A DNA stretch of 34,283 nt from Drouetiella hepatica Uher 2000/2452. Its GTDB lineage: Bacteria; Cyanobacteriota; Cyanobacteriia; Elainellales; Elainellaceae. Each line of letters opens with the position of its first letter. Positions within the stretch are counted from its first letter, which is position 1. A program made the position numbers and the translations under genes. The notes below the pieces were generated by a model. It was not told the origin of the DNA. It saw only the letters and a program-made list of their open reading frames with translations, and did not search any database. Of this stretch, positions 6,495 to 14,036 are shown in pieces. The stretch spans positions 1 through 34,283 of the forward strand of contig JAHHHD010000049.1 of NCBI GenBank assembly GCA_019359505.1, read 5' to 3'.

Positions 6495-8837
6495 ATGCCA
6501 GAGGTTTTTGGACAGTTGCCGAGAACCGAAGCGCCCTGGGTGCTATTGGGAGCGGTGCAGACCGTTGAAGTGTTGCCACAGCAGGTCAGGTTTGGCTGCG
6601 AGAATGCCCAGCTTTGGATCAGCGTTTTGGCGACAGGGTTAATTCGGGTACGGCTGGTGCGAGGAGAGCCATTGCCTCGGCGATCGTGGGCAGTTGCCAA
6701 AGCTGATGAAGCATGGGCGATCACTCCTTTTGAAATCCACGAGACCGCAGATTGGGTAGAAATCACAACCGATCGCCTGCGGGTGCGGGTTGAGCGTCAT
6801 CCCTGTCGTTTCACCTGTTTTGACCTGAAGGATGAACAGAGCGATCGCCCTTTTGCCTCAGACCTCAGCATGGGCTGGCGCGGCAACACAACCGCCTGCT
6901 GGAAGCAAATTCACCCAGACGATCGCTTCTACGGCTTTGGCGAACGGACGGGGCTACTAGAGAAGCGATCGAAGCGGTTTACAAACCTGACTACCGATTC
7001 GCTAGACTACACCAGTCTCACGGATGCCATGTATCAGACGATTCCGGTGTTTCTGGTGCTGCGTCCAGAAATCTGCTACGGCGTGTTCTTCAACACGACC
7101 CATGCCAGCAGTTTTGATGTGGGTGCAACCCATCTCGATCAGCTCCAGATGGAAACGCAGGGCGAACTGGATTACTACCTGTTCTATGGCGCTGACCCGG
7201 CGGAAATTTTGCGGCTGCATACTGAGCTAACTGGGCGGATGCCGCTGCCGCCGCGCTGGGCGCTAGGCTATCACCAATGTCGCTGGAGCTACGGCTCTGA
7301 AACAGAGGTGCGTCAGGTGGCGCAAGGATTTCGCGATCGCCAGATTCCCTGTGATGTGGTTCATCTCGATATCGACTATATGCAGGGCTTTCGCGTCTTC
7401 ACCTGGAACGCCCAGCATTTCCCTGATCCGGCAAAGCTAATCGGCGATCTGGGGCAGCAGGGCTTTCGGGTGGTAACGATCGTTGATCCAGGCGTGAAGT
7501 ATGAGCCAGACAGCAACTATCCAATCCTGAATCAGGGTTTGGCGCAAGACGCTTTCATCCGGTACGCCGACGGCAAAGTGTTCCATGCCTATGCCTGGGC
7601 AGAGCGCTCTGTGTTTCCTGACTTTATGCGATCGCAGGTGCGTCAGTGGTGGGGTGACTCACACCGGGCGCTCACCGAGGTCGGCGTTGCAGGCATCTGG
7701 AACGACATGAACGAACCCGCCATGAACGATCGCCCCTTTGGTGATCCGGGTGAAAAGATATGGTTTCCTGAAACCGCCCCTCAAGGCGATGGCGCAGACC
7801 GCACCACCTACGCCGAAACCCACAATCTCTATGGGCAAATGATGGCGCGATCGGCAGCGGAAGCTCTGGAGGCTTTGCGACCTCAGCAGCGGTCATTTGT
7901 GCTAACGCGATCGGGCTATGCCGGAATCCAGCGCTGGTCGGCAGTCTGGACAGGGGACAACCACTCGCAGTGGGAATATCTGGAAATGTCCCTACCCATG
8001 CTCTGCAATTTAGGGCTGTCGGGAGTTGCCTTTGTGGGAGCCGACGTGGGTGGTTTTGCGGGAAATGCCACGTCAGAGCTGTTTGCCCGCTGGATGCAGG
8101 TGGGAATGCTCTATCCGCTGATGCGCGGTCACTCTATGATCGAAACTAGACCCCACGAACCTTGGGCGTTTGGCGATCGCATCACCGAGATCTGCCGTCA
8201 GTACATCAATCTGCGCTATCAGCTTTTGCCCTACCTCTACAGCCTGTTCTGGGAAGCAGCAACCACAGGCGCCCCGATTTTGCGACCGCTGGTTTATAAC
8301 TTTTCTGCCGATCCGCAGACCCACTCTCTTGCCGATCAGGTGATGCTAGGAGCTTCGTTGATGGCAGCTCCAGTTCTGCGACCGGGGGTGACTTGTCGGG
8401 TCGTTTACCTGCCGCAGGGCACCTGGTATGACTGGTGGACGGGCGAAAAGTATGAGGGGAACCAGCATATCCTGGCAGATGCACCGCTGGAAACAATGCC
8501 GCTCTATGTCCGAGCTGGAGCCATTATCCCGATCGCGCCTACCCTGCAGCACACGGATGAATTTCCCGTGACCGAGCTACGCCTCAAAGTCTATGCTGGC
8601 GTAGGTGAATTCACGCTGTACGAAGATGACGGCAATAGCTTTGAATACCGTAATGGCGCTTGGGCTACAACGCATTATCGAGTTTACCCAGAGGGCGATC
8701 GCATAATTGTGGCAATCGGCGAACGTCAGGGTGCTTGGAAACCCCATCCGCGTCGAGTGATTGTGGAACTGGTAGGCACAGAGGCGCAGGAATTTGAAGA
8801 TGAGGGGAGCGATCGGAGGTTGGTCTTTTTTGCCTAA
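6495..8837 (+). CDS. Glycoside hydrolase family 31 alpha-glucosidase
   Basis: This 780-aa GH31 enzyme has an N-terminal beta-sandwich (about 1-230), a (beta/alpha)8 barrel from about 245 (PPRWALGYHQCRWSYGSETE) and C-terminal beta domains (ETMPLYVRAGAIIPIAP onwards). The catalytic nucleophile is Asp404 in GIWNDMNEPAM, and the acid/base is Asp488 in WTGDNHSQWEYL. HLDIDYMQGFRVFTW is the substrate-pocket motif. GH31 alpha-glucosidases release glucose from non-reducing ends of maltose and related oligosaccharides. No signal peptide is visible, so it is probably cytoplasmic and acts on glycogen breakdown products. GAGG lies just before the ATG. It could be an alpha-xylosidase or transglucosidase, but the WNDMNE signature is commonest in alpha-glucosidases. 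Confidence 0.93.
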   Translation: MPEVFGQLPRTEAPWVLLGAVQTVEVLPQQVRFGCENAQLWISVLATGLIRVRLVRGEPLPRRSWAVAKADEAWAITPFEIHETADWVEITTDRLRVRVERHPCRFTCFDLKDEQSDRPFASDLSMGWRGNTTACWKQIHPDDRFYGFGERTGLLEKRSKRFTNLTTDSLDYTSLTDAMYQTIPVFLVLRPEICYGVFFNTTHASSFDVGATHLDQLQMETQGELDYYLFYGADPAEILRLHTELTGRMPLPPRWALGYHQCRWSYGSETEVRQVAQGFRDRQIPCDVVHLDIDYMQGFRVFTWNAQHFPDPAKLIGDLGQQGFRVVTIVDPGVKYEPDSNYPILNQGLAQDAFIRYADGKVFHAYAWAERSVFPDFMRSQVRQWWGDSHRALTEVGVAGIWNDMNEPAMNDRPFGDPGEKIWFPETAPQGDGADRTTYAETHNLYGQMMARSAAEALEALRPQQRSFVLTRSGYAGIQRWSAVWTGDNHSQWEYLEMSLPMLCNLGLSGVAFVGADVGGFAGNATSELFARWMQVGMLYPLMRGHSMIETRPHEPWAFGDRITEICRQYINLRYQLLPYLYSLFWEAATTGAPILRPLVYNFSADPQTHSLADQVMLGASLMAAPVLRPGVTCRVVYLPQGTWYDWWTGEKYEGNQHILADAPLETMPLYVRAGAIIPIAPTLQHTDEFPVTELRLKVYAGVGEFTLYEDDGNSFEYRNGAWATTHYRVYPEGDRIIVAIGERQGAWKPHPRRVIVELVGTEAQEFEDEGSDRRLVFFA

Positions 8838-8936
8838 AACTCCAGTATTCTGGAAACTTATGTTTGCCATTTATCGTCTATAGACAGTCATTCGTTAGAT
8901 CAACCGATTCAATTTTTTCTGAGGAGCGCAGGGGTA

Positions 8937-9896
8937 ATGAAAACACGAAATCTTTTTGACGATTTACTAGGAGATCTAGATGACTCTTCTGATTCTCGTA
9001 GAGACATTAACGGCACTATTAGAGCCGACAGTTTAACAGGCACTTCTGGCAGAGACACCATCAGAGGGCGATCGGGCGACGATAGCATTAGGGGTCTCAG
9101 CGGTGATGATCGGCTCTTCGGAGAGGATGACGATGACAACGTGCGGGGCGGCGATGGCGATGATACGCTCTTTGGCGGCGATGGAGACGATCGTCTTCGA
9201 GGCGAAGACGATCGCGATCTCATCTACGGCAACGACGACGATGATGAGGTGAATGGCGGTCGTGACAACGATACGCTCTACGGTGGCAATGGCAACGACA
9301 AGCTCAAGGGCGACGAAGGCAACGACAACCTGATCGGCGAAGATGACGACGACCAGCTTTTTGGCGGCAGCGGCAACGACTATCTGGACGGCGTTAGGGG
9401 TAACGATCGCCTGTTCGGAGAAAATGGCATCGATCGACTATTTGGCGGCGATGATAACGACGAGCTTTACGGCGGCGGTGACAACGATCAGCTCAGCGGC
9501 AATTTGGGCAACGATACGCTAGAGGGCGGCGATGGCAACGATCGCCTAGATGGCAATCCGGGAGATGATACCCTGGTGGGCGGCAAAGGCGATGACATTC
9601 TTACGGGCGGCGACGGCAATGACTTTTTGGATGGCAGTATAGGTTCAGACACCGTCAGAGGTGGGGCAGGCAGAGACATCTTCTTGCTGGCAACTGGGGT
9701 CGGACGCAACACCATCAATGACTTCAGAGATAGGCAGGATCTACTGGGTCTGTCTGGAAATTTAACCTTCCGCAGTCTCAGGATCGTCGCTGGTAGAACA
9801 GGCGGGACTGAGATTAAAGCTGGAAGAGATCCGATCGCCTTCCTGGTCAACGTTAGACCCAATCTCATCACCGCCGCTGACTTTACGTTTAGCTGA
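8937..9896 (+). CDS. RTX-type calcium-binding repeat protein
   Basis: This is a 319-aa, very acidic protein. After about 30 residues (MKTRNLFDDLLGDLDDSSDS) it consists of some 20 nonapeptides of the GGxGxDxLx type from about residue 35 to 245 (GGDGDDTLFGGDGDDRLRG and similar). These would form a calcium-binding beta-roll. The C-terminal 70 residues (DIFLLATGVGRNTINDFRDR onward) match the terminal module common in secreted cyanobacterial RTX proteins, where the type I secretion signal lies. There is no Sec signal peptide and no enzymatic domain. RTX proteins fold on meeting extracellular calcium. A surface or matrix role is likely but unproven. No type I exporter gene is in the window. AGGGG precedes the start. 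Confidence 0.93.
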   Translation: MKTRNLFDDLLGDLDDSSDSRRDINGTIRADSLTGTSGRDTIRGRSGDDSIRGLSGDDRLFGEDDDDNVRGGDGDDTLFGGDGDDRLRGEDDRDLIYGNDDDDEVNGGRDNDTLYGGNGNDKLKGDEGNDNLIGEDDDDQLFGGSGNDYLDGVRGNDRLFGENGIDRLFGGDDNDELYGGGDNDQLSGNLGNDTLEGGDGNDRLDGNPGDDTLVGGKGDDILTGGDGNDFLDGSIGSDTVRGGAGRDIFLLATGVGRNTINDFRDRQDLLGLSGNLTFRSLRIVAGRTGGTEIKAGRDPIAFLVNVRPNLITAADFTFS

Positions 9897-9924
9897 CCCG
9901 TTTTGACTTTAAACAAATCTGGCT

Positions 9925-10617
9925 TCAGACAAAGTGGTAGGGTGGCAGCGGCGCTTCTAAACTGATTTCCCAGGCAGAATGCTGCCTCTGCCAAACGCTG
10001 AGCTGCTCATACAGCCAGCGTTCTGGTACCCGATCGCCCAAAATATAAAATCGCTCAACTTTGCTGAGAGCATCGCCCTGAGCGGCGCCAGAGTCGCCAC
10101 GCACCCAGTCAGAATATTGACCAGCGATCGCCTCTGCAATCGCCTGGAGTTCAATCTGCTGCTGCTGCTGCCAGTCCACCTGCGCCTGATACGCCTCTTT
10201 TTTAGCCAAAAAATATTGTTTGCCCTTCAGATCTGGAGCAATTGGAGCCTCTACCAAAGAGACTGAGGCTAGCTTCAAGAGATACTCAGCCCGACCCTCA
10301 AACCTTTCTAGTTTGGCAACATAGTCACTTTGATGAGCCTCTAAATGCTCCACTAGCCCCTGCCGAGAGACAAACTGCGTGCCAAAGCGCAGCGGCAGTA
10401 GGGAAGTTTGCTGAAACATCTGACGTATGACGCGATCGTGCGCCACAACAGCCTGCATCAGGCGATCATCATTTTCGTGAAGAGTTTCGGCTGCCAAGTG
10501 GGGTTCTACGATCGCCGCCAAATCATCGACTTGCAGTAGCTCAACGGCTGCCGCAATTCCAAAGGGAAGCTCTAAGGAACGAGGCAAGTTGGGGAGAAAT
10601 GCATAGGTGTATAGCAT
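9925..10617 (-). CDS. GvpF/GvpL-family gas vesicle protein, isolated
   Basis: This 230-aa protein begins MLYTYAFLPN, as GvpF/GvpL proteins do, and contains the family core HDRVIRQMFQQTSLLPLRFG at residues 79-98. A coiled alpha-helical part follows (LERFEGRAEYLLKL, KKEAYQAQVDWQQQQQIELQ) and then a second alpha/beta half with FYILGDRVPERWLYEQLSVW. GvpF/L are minor proteins needed to start gas-vesicle assembly. No gvpA, gvpC, gvpN, gvpJ, gvpK or gvpV lies within the window, so this copy is alone. It may be a second copy of a cluster elsewhere, a remnant, or a stand-alone homologue with another job. The length is normal and the frame intact. Confidence 0.9.
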   Translation of the reverse strand: MLYTYAFLPNLPRSLELPFGIAAAVELLQVDDLAAIVEPHLAAETLHENDDRLMQAVVAHDRVIRQMFQQTSLLPLRFGTQFVSRQGLVEHLEAHQSDYVAKLERFEGRAEYLLKLASVSLVEAPIAPDLKGKQYFLAKKEAYQAQVDWQQQQQIELQAIAEAIAGQYSDWVRGDSGAAQGDALSKVERFYILGDRVPERWLYEQLSVWQRQHSAWEISLEAPLPPYHFV

Positions 10618-10636
10618 TACGTAATTGAGTTAGGAC

Positions 10637-10678
10637 GAGTTATTTTTTGAGGGCTGCGCAGCTCTCAAAAAATAACTC
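10637..10678. repeat. Long inverted repeat, 21-bp arms, no loop
   Basis: The sequence is its own reverse complement over 42 nt about the centre 10657/10658, with one G-T mismatch. The outer arms are AT-rich (GAGTTATTTTTTGAG and its complement) and the centre is GCTGCGCAGC. It lies 20 nt upstream of gvpF/L and about 180 nt downstream of lrtA on the same strand. It belongs with the other long intergenic hairpins of this window. Each side carries a run of six T or A, so in either direction it could also end transcription. Confidence 0.85.
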
Positions 10679-10776
10679 ATTGGATCTAAGCGCGTAGCGC
10701 CATACATGATGAGGGCTGTGCAATCAAATATGCGTTTAGAAAAAGTTTGGGCTTAGCAAGAACTGCGAAACACAAG

Positions 10777-10832
10777 AACCGCTCAGCGCTACCTTTCCTA
10801 GTAAAGCAGGAGTGCAGCACAACTGAGCGGTT
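10777..10832 (-). terminator. Possible lrtA terminator stem
   Basis: A perfect 10-bp stem (10777-10786, AACCGCTCAG, with 10823-10832) encloses 36 nt. On the minus strand it follows the lrtA stop by 27 nt and is followed by CTTGTGTTT. The loop is long and the T-run poor, so termination is plausible rather than clear. Confidence 0.4.
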
Positions 10833-10859
10833 AAGTGTAATTTGGGTTAGCTCTAATCT

Positions 10860-11507
10860 TTAACCCTTGCGGTTTAGCGCTTCAGCGGGTTTGCGATGGG
10901 CAATCTCAGCAAACTTGCCATTGGTATGACCATTACCGTTTCGAGGCTGAATCACGCCATAGCCACCATGGTTGCGCTCATAAATGACGTTGATCTCGCC
11001 CGTTTCTGAGCTGCGAAACATATAGAAATCGTGATCGACTAACTCTAGCTGTTCTTGCGCCTCCTGTAGCGTCATGGGCGGCATCGCAAAGTATTTCGTC
11101 CGCACAACGGTGCCGGGAAGCTCTGGAACGCGATCGTCGCTGAGCAACGTGGGCGCGACAGATTCTGGCTCTAGCACATCCGCAGTTTTGATCGACGCAT
11201 GAATCTGTTCATGGCGCTTTTCCTTATATCTGCGAAGCTGGCGGGCAATCTTGTTGGCAACTAAATCAATGCTGGCATAGAGACTCTCACTGCTTTCTTC
11301 GGCCCGGACGACTGTTCCATTGGCATAGATAGTAACTTCAGCGATCTGGCTGGGATTGATTCTGGGATTACGAGCGACAGAAAGATGAACATCGACCTCG
11401 GTTGTCAGGTGTTGAAAATGGACAACAGCCTTTTCAATTTTCTGATGAACATACTCACGAATAGCCTCGGTAATTTCGATGTTTTTGCCCTGGATAACAA
11501 GCTTCAT
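10860..11507 (-). CDS. lrtA: Long-form ribosome hibernation factor (LrtA/HPF)
   Basis: This 215-aa protein has the two domains of long HPF. Residues 1-105 are the ribosome-binding domain ([50 protein letters not shown]), which sits at the mRNA/tRNA channel of the 30S subunit. Residues about 145-200 are the dimerisation domain ([40 protein letters not shown]) that joins two 70S ribosomes into 100S particles. I start it at 11507, where AGGAGAG lies 8 nt upstream. A start 21 codons earlier exists but gives a non-conserved tail. In cyanobacteria this is the light-repressed transcript gene, whose mRNA leader affects its stability in the dark. A hairpin at 11601-11632 lies in the leader region. Confidence 0.94.
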   Translation of the reverse strand: MKLVIQGKNIEITEAIREYVHQKIEKAVVHFQHLTTEVDVHLSVARNPRINPSQIAEVTIYANGTVVRAEESSESLYASIDLVANKIARQLRRYKEKRHEQIHASIKTADVLEPESVAPTLLSDDRVPELPGTVVRTKYFAMPPMTLQEAQEQLELVDHDFYMFRSSETGEINVIYERNHGGYGVIQPRNGNGHTNGKFAEIAHRKPAEALNRKG

Positions 11508-11580
11508 ATTAAGCTCTCTCCTAACAAGGTTGGCTCTTCCATTCACCCTAACACTTTGTATTGTGGACAACAGGCGAGTT

Positions 11581-11586
11581 TATAAT
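11581..11586 (+). promoter_or_regulatory. Candidate -10 box upstream of lipB
   Basis: A perfect TATAAT at 11581-11586 has TTGTAT 19 nt upstream, an imperfect -35 at a long spacing. It points toward lipB, whose start is about 110 nt away, so the leader would include the hairpin at 11601-11632. It is a candidate only. Confidence 0.4.
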
Positions 11587-11600
11587 CTTTTGCATGGGTT

Positions 11601-11632
11601 GATAATTCTTGATAAGAACATCGAGAATTATC
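11601..11632. promoter_or_regulatory. Leader hairpin between lrtA and lipB
   Basis: A 13-bp stem (11601-11613, GATAATTCTTGAT, with 11620-11632, one G-T pair) closes a 6-nt AAGAAC loop. It lies about 95 nt upstream of lrtA and 65 nt upstream of lipB. It could be part of the lrtA 5' leader, which is known to control mRNA stability in other cyanobacteria, or of the lipB leader. Nothing here decides between them. Confidence 0.5.
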
Positions 11633-11695
11633 CGAGACTTGGGTTAAATTACGCTTGTTTTTCAGTCTATCTTTCAAGGTATTCTTGTAGATCGT

Positions 11696-12370
11696 GTGAT
11701 GCAATCTTCCTTGGCTCAATGTCATCTTTACAATGGCGGTTTGGTGCCCTACGAGACGGCTCTGACCTGGCAGCGATCGCAAGTGACCGATCGCAGAGCC
11801 GATCCCTCCCTGCCCGACGCTTTGCTACTGCTGGAACATCCTGCTGTGTACACCTTGGGTCACGGGTCAACCCTAGAGTTCCTCAAGTTCGATCCCGCTC
11901 ATTCGCCCCATTTGCTATATCGGGTCGAGCGGGGAGGCGAAGTCACCTACCACTGTCCAGGGCAACTCGTAGGCTATCCTATTCTCAACTTGCGTCGTCA
12001 TCAGCCAGATCTGCACTGGTATTTACGGCAGCTTGAAGAAGTGCTAATCCAGGTTTTGGCGCTCTATGGGCTGAAGGGCGATTGCATTCCCGGCTTCACG
12101 GGAGTCTGGCTAGAGGGGCGCAAAGTTGCGGCGATCGGCATTAAAGTGAGCCGTTGGATTACAATGCACGGCTTTGCCCTGAACGTTTGCCCCGATTTGT
12201 CAGGATTTCAGCACATTATTCCCTGTGGCATCGAAGGTAAGCCAGTCGGCAGCTTGGCCGAATTCGTCCCCAATATCAGCTTTGACCAAGTGCGCCAGCA
12301 GATTGCCACCATATTTTCAGAGATATTTCAACTCCAGCTCCAGCCTATGCCCTGGGTCATACCCATTTAA
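11696..12370 (+). CDS. lipB: Octanoyl-ACP:protein octanoyltransferase LipB
   Basis: This 224-aa enzyme moves octanoate from acyl carrier protein to lipoyl domains, the first step of lipoic acid synthesis. The signature [20 protein letters not shown] (77-96) is present; the Cys in YHCPGQ replaces the Gly found in E. coli. The catalytic Lys150 is in [10 protein letters not shown] and the nucleophile Cys177 in HIIPCGIEG. The length is normal. The start is ambiguous: GTG at 11696 and ATG at 11699 are adjacent codons, and I keep the longer frame. No lipA is nearby. It is divergent from lrtA and followed by two large palindromes. Confidence 0.94.
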   Translation: MMQSSLAQCHLYNGGLVPYETALTWQRSQVTDRRADPSLPDALLLLEHPAVYTLGHGSTLEFLKFDPAHSPHLLYRVERGGEVTYHCPGQLVGYPILNLRRHQPDLHWYLRQLEEVLIQVLALYGLKGDCIPGFTGVWLEGRKVAAIGIKVSRWITMHGFALNVCPDLSGFQHIIPCGIEGKPVGSLAEFVPNISFDQVRQQIATIFSEIFQLQLQPMPWVIPI

Positions 12371-12381
12371 ATTGATGAGGC

Positions 12382-12434
12382 GGCAGATGATTTTCGAGAG
12401 CCGCGCTCGGCGCGGCTCTCGAAAATCATCTGCC
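12382..12434. repeat. Perfect palindrome, 25-bp arms, 3-nt loop
   Basis: Bases 12382-12406 are the exact reverse complement of 12410-12434, around the loop TCG. The outer part is AT-rich (GATGATTTTCGAGAG) and the inner part GC-rich (CCGCGC). It starts 11 nt after the lipB stop, so it could end lipB transcription, but there is no T-run after it. A perfect 25-bp stem is much longer than an ordinary terminator needs. Another perfect palindrome starts 2 nt further on. Confidence 0.92.
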
Positions 12435-12436
12435 CT

Positions 12437-12477
12437 GCTTGGGTCTTAAATTGGTATCAGCAATTTAAGACCCAAGC
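12437..12477. repeat. Perfect palindrome, 17-bp arms, 7-nt loop
   Basis: Bases 12437-12453 (GCTTGGGTCTTAAATTG) are the exact reverse complement of 12461-12477. It follows the palindrome at 12382-12434 after only 2 nt, so the two would form a double stem-loop in RNA or a double cruciform in DNA. It lies between lipB and the small gene at 12683. Confidence 0.9.
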
Positions 12478-12507
12478 TGAAACTGGAGAGGATTCAGGAT
12501 TCAGGAG

Positions 12508-12610
12508 CCAGAATCGTCCAAATTCCGTAAGATTACTTGAAAATAGCTCTTCTGAATCCCAAATTCTGAGTCCAGAATTGTCCGGGTTCCGTGAAATTAC
12601 TTGAAAATAG
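12508..12610. repeat. Imperfect direct repeat, two 39-bp copies
   Basis: Copies at 12508-12546 and 12572-12610 both start with CCAGAAT and share GTCC, TTCCGT and ATTACTTGAAAATAG, differing at about seven positions. They are spaced 64 bp apart. The intervening 25 bases have no obvious function. They lie in the 312-base gap between lipB and the next gene, after the two palindromes. I see no coding in the gap. Confidence 0.75.
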
Positions 12611-12682
12611 ATGTAACATTTTGATTAAGGTTTTGTTTAATGGCTTGTAGGGTGACATCGTTGGCTGGAGTGATCTGAATTC

Positions 12683-12940
12683 ATGTTCATAGCGTCCCAT
12701 CTTGACTCGTCAAATGTTTGCGATATCTACTCATTGCCAAGGGCTGTAAAGCTTGAGGCTTTTAGCCTTTTGGATGCAGTTATTCCTTTGCGGCAGCGCG
12801 ATGAACAGATATTGACGGAATTATTTCGGCAAGAAGGAATTGAGGCGATCGAAGAAGATATCGCCTGCAATCTCTTGTGTAGGCACCCAGAACCCTGTTG
12901 GGAAGATGATCCGTTTGAGTTTCTAAGAGAATATCTCTAA
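12683..12940 (+). CDS. Hypothetical protein
   Basis: I do not recognise this 85-aa protein. It starts MFIASHLDSSNVCDIYSLPR. The middle is a helical, charged stretch (RQRDEQILTELFRQEGIEAI). The C-terminal half has three cysteines, one in LLCRHPEPCW, and an acidic aromatic end (DDPFEFLREYL). There is no signal peptide or membrane segment. No clear SD precedes the ATG. The gene lies between the lipB palindromes and the convergent DUF6679-like gene. Coding-like composition and a HIP1-type GGCGATCG within it support a real gene, but weakly. Confidence 0.5.
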   Translation: MFIASHLDSSNVCDIYSLPRAVKLEAFSLLDAVIPLRQRDEQILTELFRQEGIEAIEEDIACNLLCRHPEPCWEDDPFEFLREYL

Positions 12941-13097
12941 ATACGCGATGTGCAACTTGGTCTGAAAGTCTTGTAGGATCGCCATCTCGCCCGTCCGAAT
13001 CTGGGCAGGATATCCAATCTGGGCAGACAAGAGGCCCGCCCCACGTAGATCAAGAGCTTTAGAACAAGAGGCGCACCTCGCGTTAAATAGATGCCAT

Positions 13098-13134
13098 AGA
13101 AGAAGCCCTGCAAAAAGTTTGCAGGGCTTCTTCT
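13098..13134 (-). terminator. 17-bp hairpin downstream of the DUF6679-like gene
   Basis: Bases 13098-13114 (AGAAGAAGCCCTGCAAA) are the exact reverse complement of 13118-13134, with a 3-nt loop. It begins 19 nt after the stop of the minus-strand gene at 13154 and is a good stem for its terminator, although no strong T-run follows. It may also serve the convergent gene ending at 12940. Confidence 0.6.
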
Positions 13135-13153
13135 GTACAAAACTAGGGTGAGC

Positions 13154-13465
13154 CTAGTCTGGGTTAGATTCGGGATAGTGATTGCGGATGCGCTCTGCTT
13201 CTGGGCAGTCTTCTGAGACGAGAGGTTCACCATCACCCCGCGACACGGCAGCCAGCTTTTGCATAACCGAACCAATGCTTTCTAAACGAATCATTTCCTC
13301 CCAAGAGCAAACTTCATCATCTTCGTCAGTTTCATAACGCACGGTCACCAAATCACCTTCAATGTCTAGGATGCGAGCGCGCTCGATCCAGCGTTGCTGA
13401 TCCCGCAAAAAGATCCAAACCTCTCTACCATCACAACACAGTTGATAGATTTTGCGGTGTAGCAT
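13154..13465 (-). CDS. Conserved cyanobacterial protein, DUF6679-like
   Basis: This 103-aa protein starts MLHRKIYQLCCDGREVWIFL, followed by RDQQRWIERARILDIEGDLV and RYETDEDDEVCSWEEMIRLE. From memory this is a highly conserved cyanobacterial protein of unknown function, listed as DUF6679; I am fairly but not fully sure of the number. The first 70 residues look like a small beta-barrel (strands WIFLRD, ARILDIEG, LVTVRYET) with an acidic loop. The tail is less ordered. I chose the ATG at 13465 because GAGGAG lies 9 nt upstream; a start 8 codons earlier would extend past it. No partner is suggested by the neighbours. Confidence 0.85.
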   Translation of the reverse strand: MLHRKIYQLCCDGREVWIFLRDQQRWIERARILDIEGDLVTVRYETDEDDEVCSWEEMIRLESIGSVMQKLAAVSRGDGEPLVSEDCPEAERIRNHYPESNPD

Positions 13466-14036
13466 GTATCGCTTCTCCTCGGCAAACAACTAGCAAATAA
13501 TCAACGAAACCTCAGCCTAGGTACGGAATAGCTTGCAGCTTACTCGCAATCAAAGGCAACGTAGAATCGCGCAGCTTCTCTGAAACTAGAGGCTAACGCA
13601 AAAACAGCAGAAAATCCTGCAAATATGGAAATAGTCATAAGACCGCTGGCATGAGCTGGGGCGCATGACGGGGTACGATGCATCGGCACGGGGCTGTAGC
13701 GAAAGATGCAGAGCTGTAGCGAAAGACTTCGAGGCACCTTCTGATTTTGCAAGCAGCCAATAAATTCATGATGGTTGAACAATTTAGATATGTCTGAAAA
13801 TGCCACTCAAGATGAAAATAGTCTAGAATCAACCGACTCAGCTATCGCAATTAAACCTTGAGTTGGCTCTCTTGGGAATAGGGATCTCGCTGTGGAGTTT
13901 AAAGAGTGGATAAAGATAGACTGCTGGAACTCATATACTATTCTAGCGAAATTGAAGAAACTTTGGGAATTTCTCGTAGTTCATCGACAATTTCATCGAC
14001 AGCTCATCAACATCATGGCGATTTTATTGGAGTTTT
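13466..14036. other. 571-base gap without a confident gene
   Basis: Nothing here is convincingly coding. A short direct repeat GCTGTAGCGAAAGA occurs twice at about 13693-13725. Tiny open frames include a 32-codon minus-strand frame from 13638 with one hydrophobic stretch, a 23-codon plus-strand frame at 13790-13861 and a GTG-started 48-codon frame at 13906-14052. None has a good SD or a family I know. The gap probably contains the promoters of the DUF6679-like gene and of the creatininase-family gene. Confidence 0.5.

Noticed and set aside
9488-9994. 168-codon minus-strand frame across the RTX gene end
   Set aside because: It is a Ser/Pro/Leu-rich mirror of the RTX repeats, not a separate gene.
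13540-13806. 88-codon minus-strand frame ending in a hydrophobic stretch (from the Met at 13638)
   Set aside because: The hydrophobic part resembles a one-helix membrane peptide, but I cannot match it to any small photosystem or cytochrome subunit, and there is no SD.
13790-13861. 23-codon frame starting MSENATQDENSLES
   Set aside because: Acidic and plausible as a gene start, but too short, with no SD and no known family; it could be a fragment.
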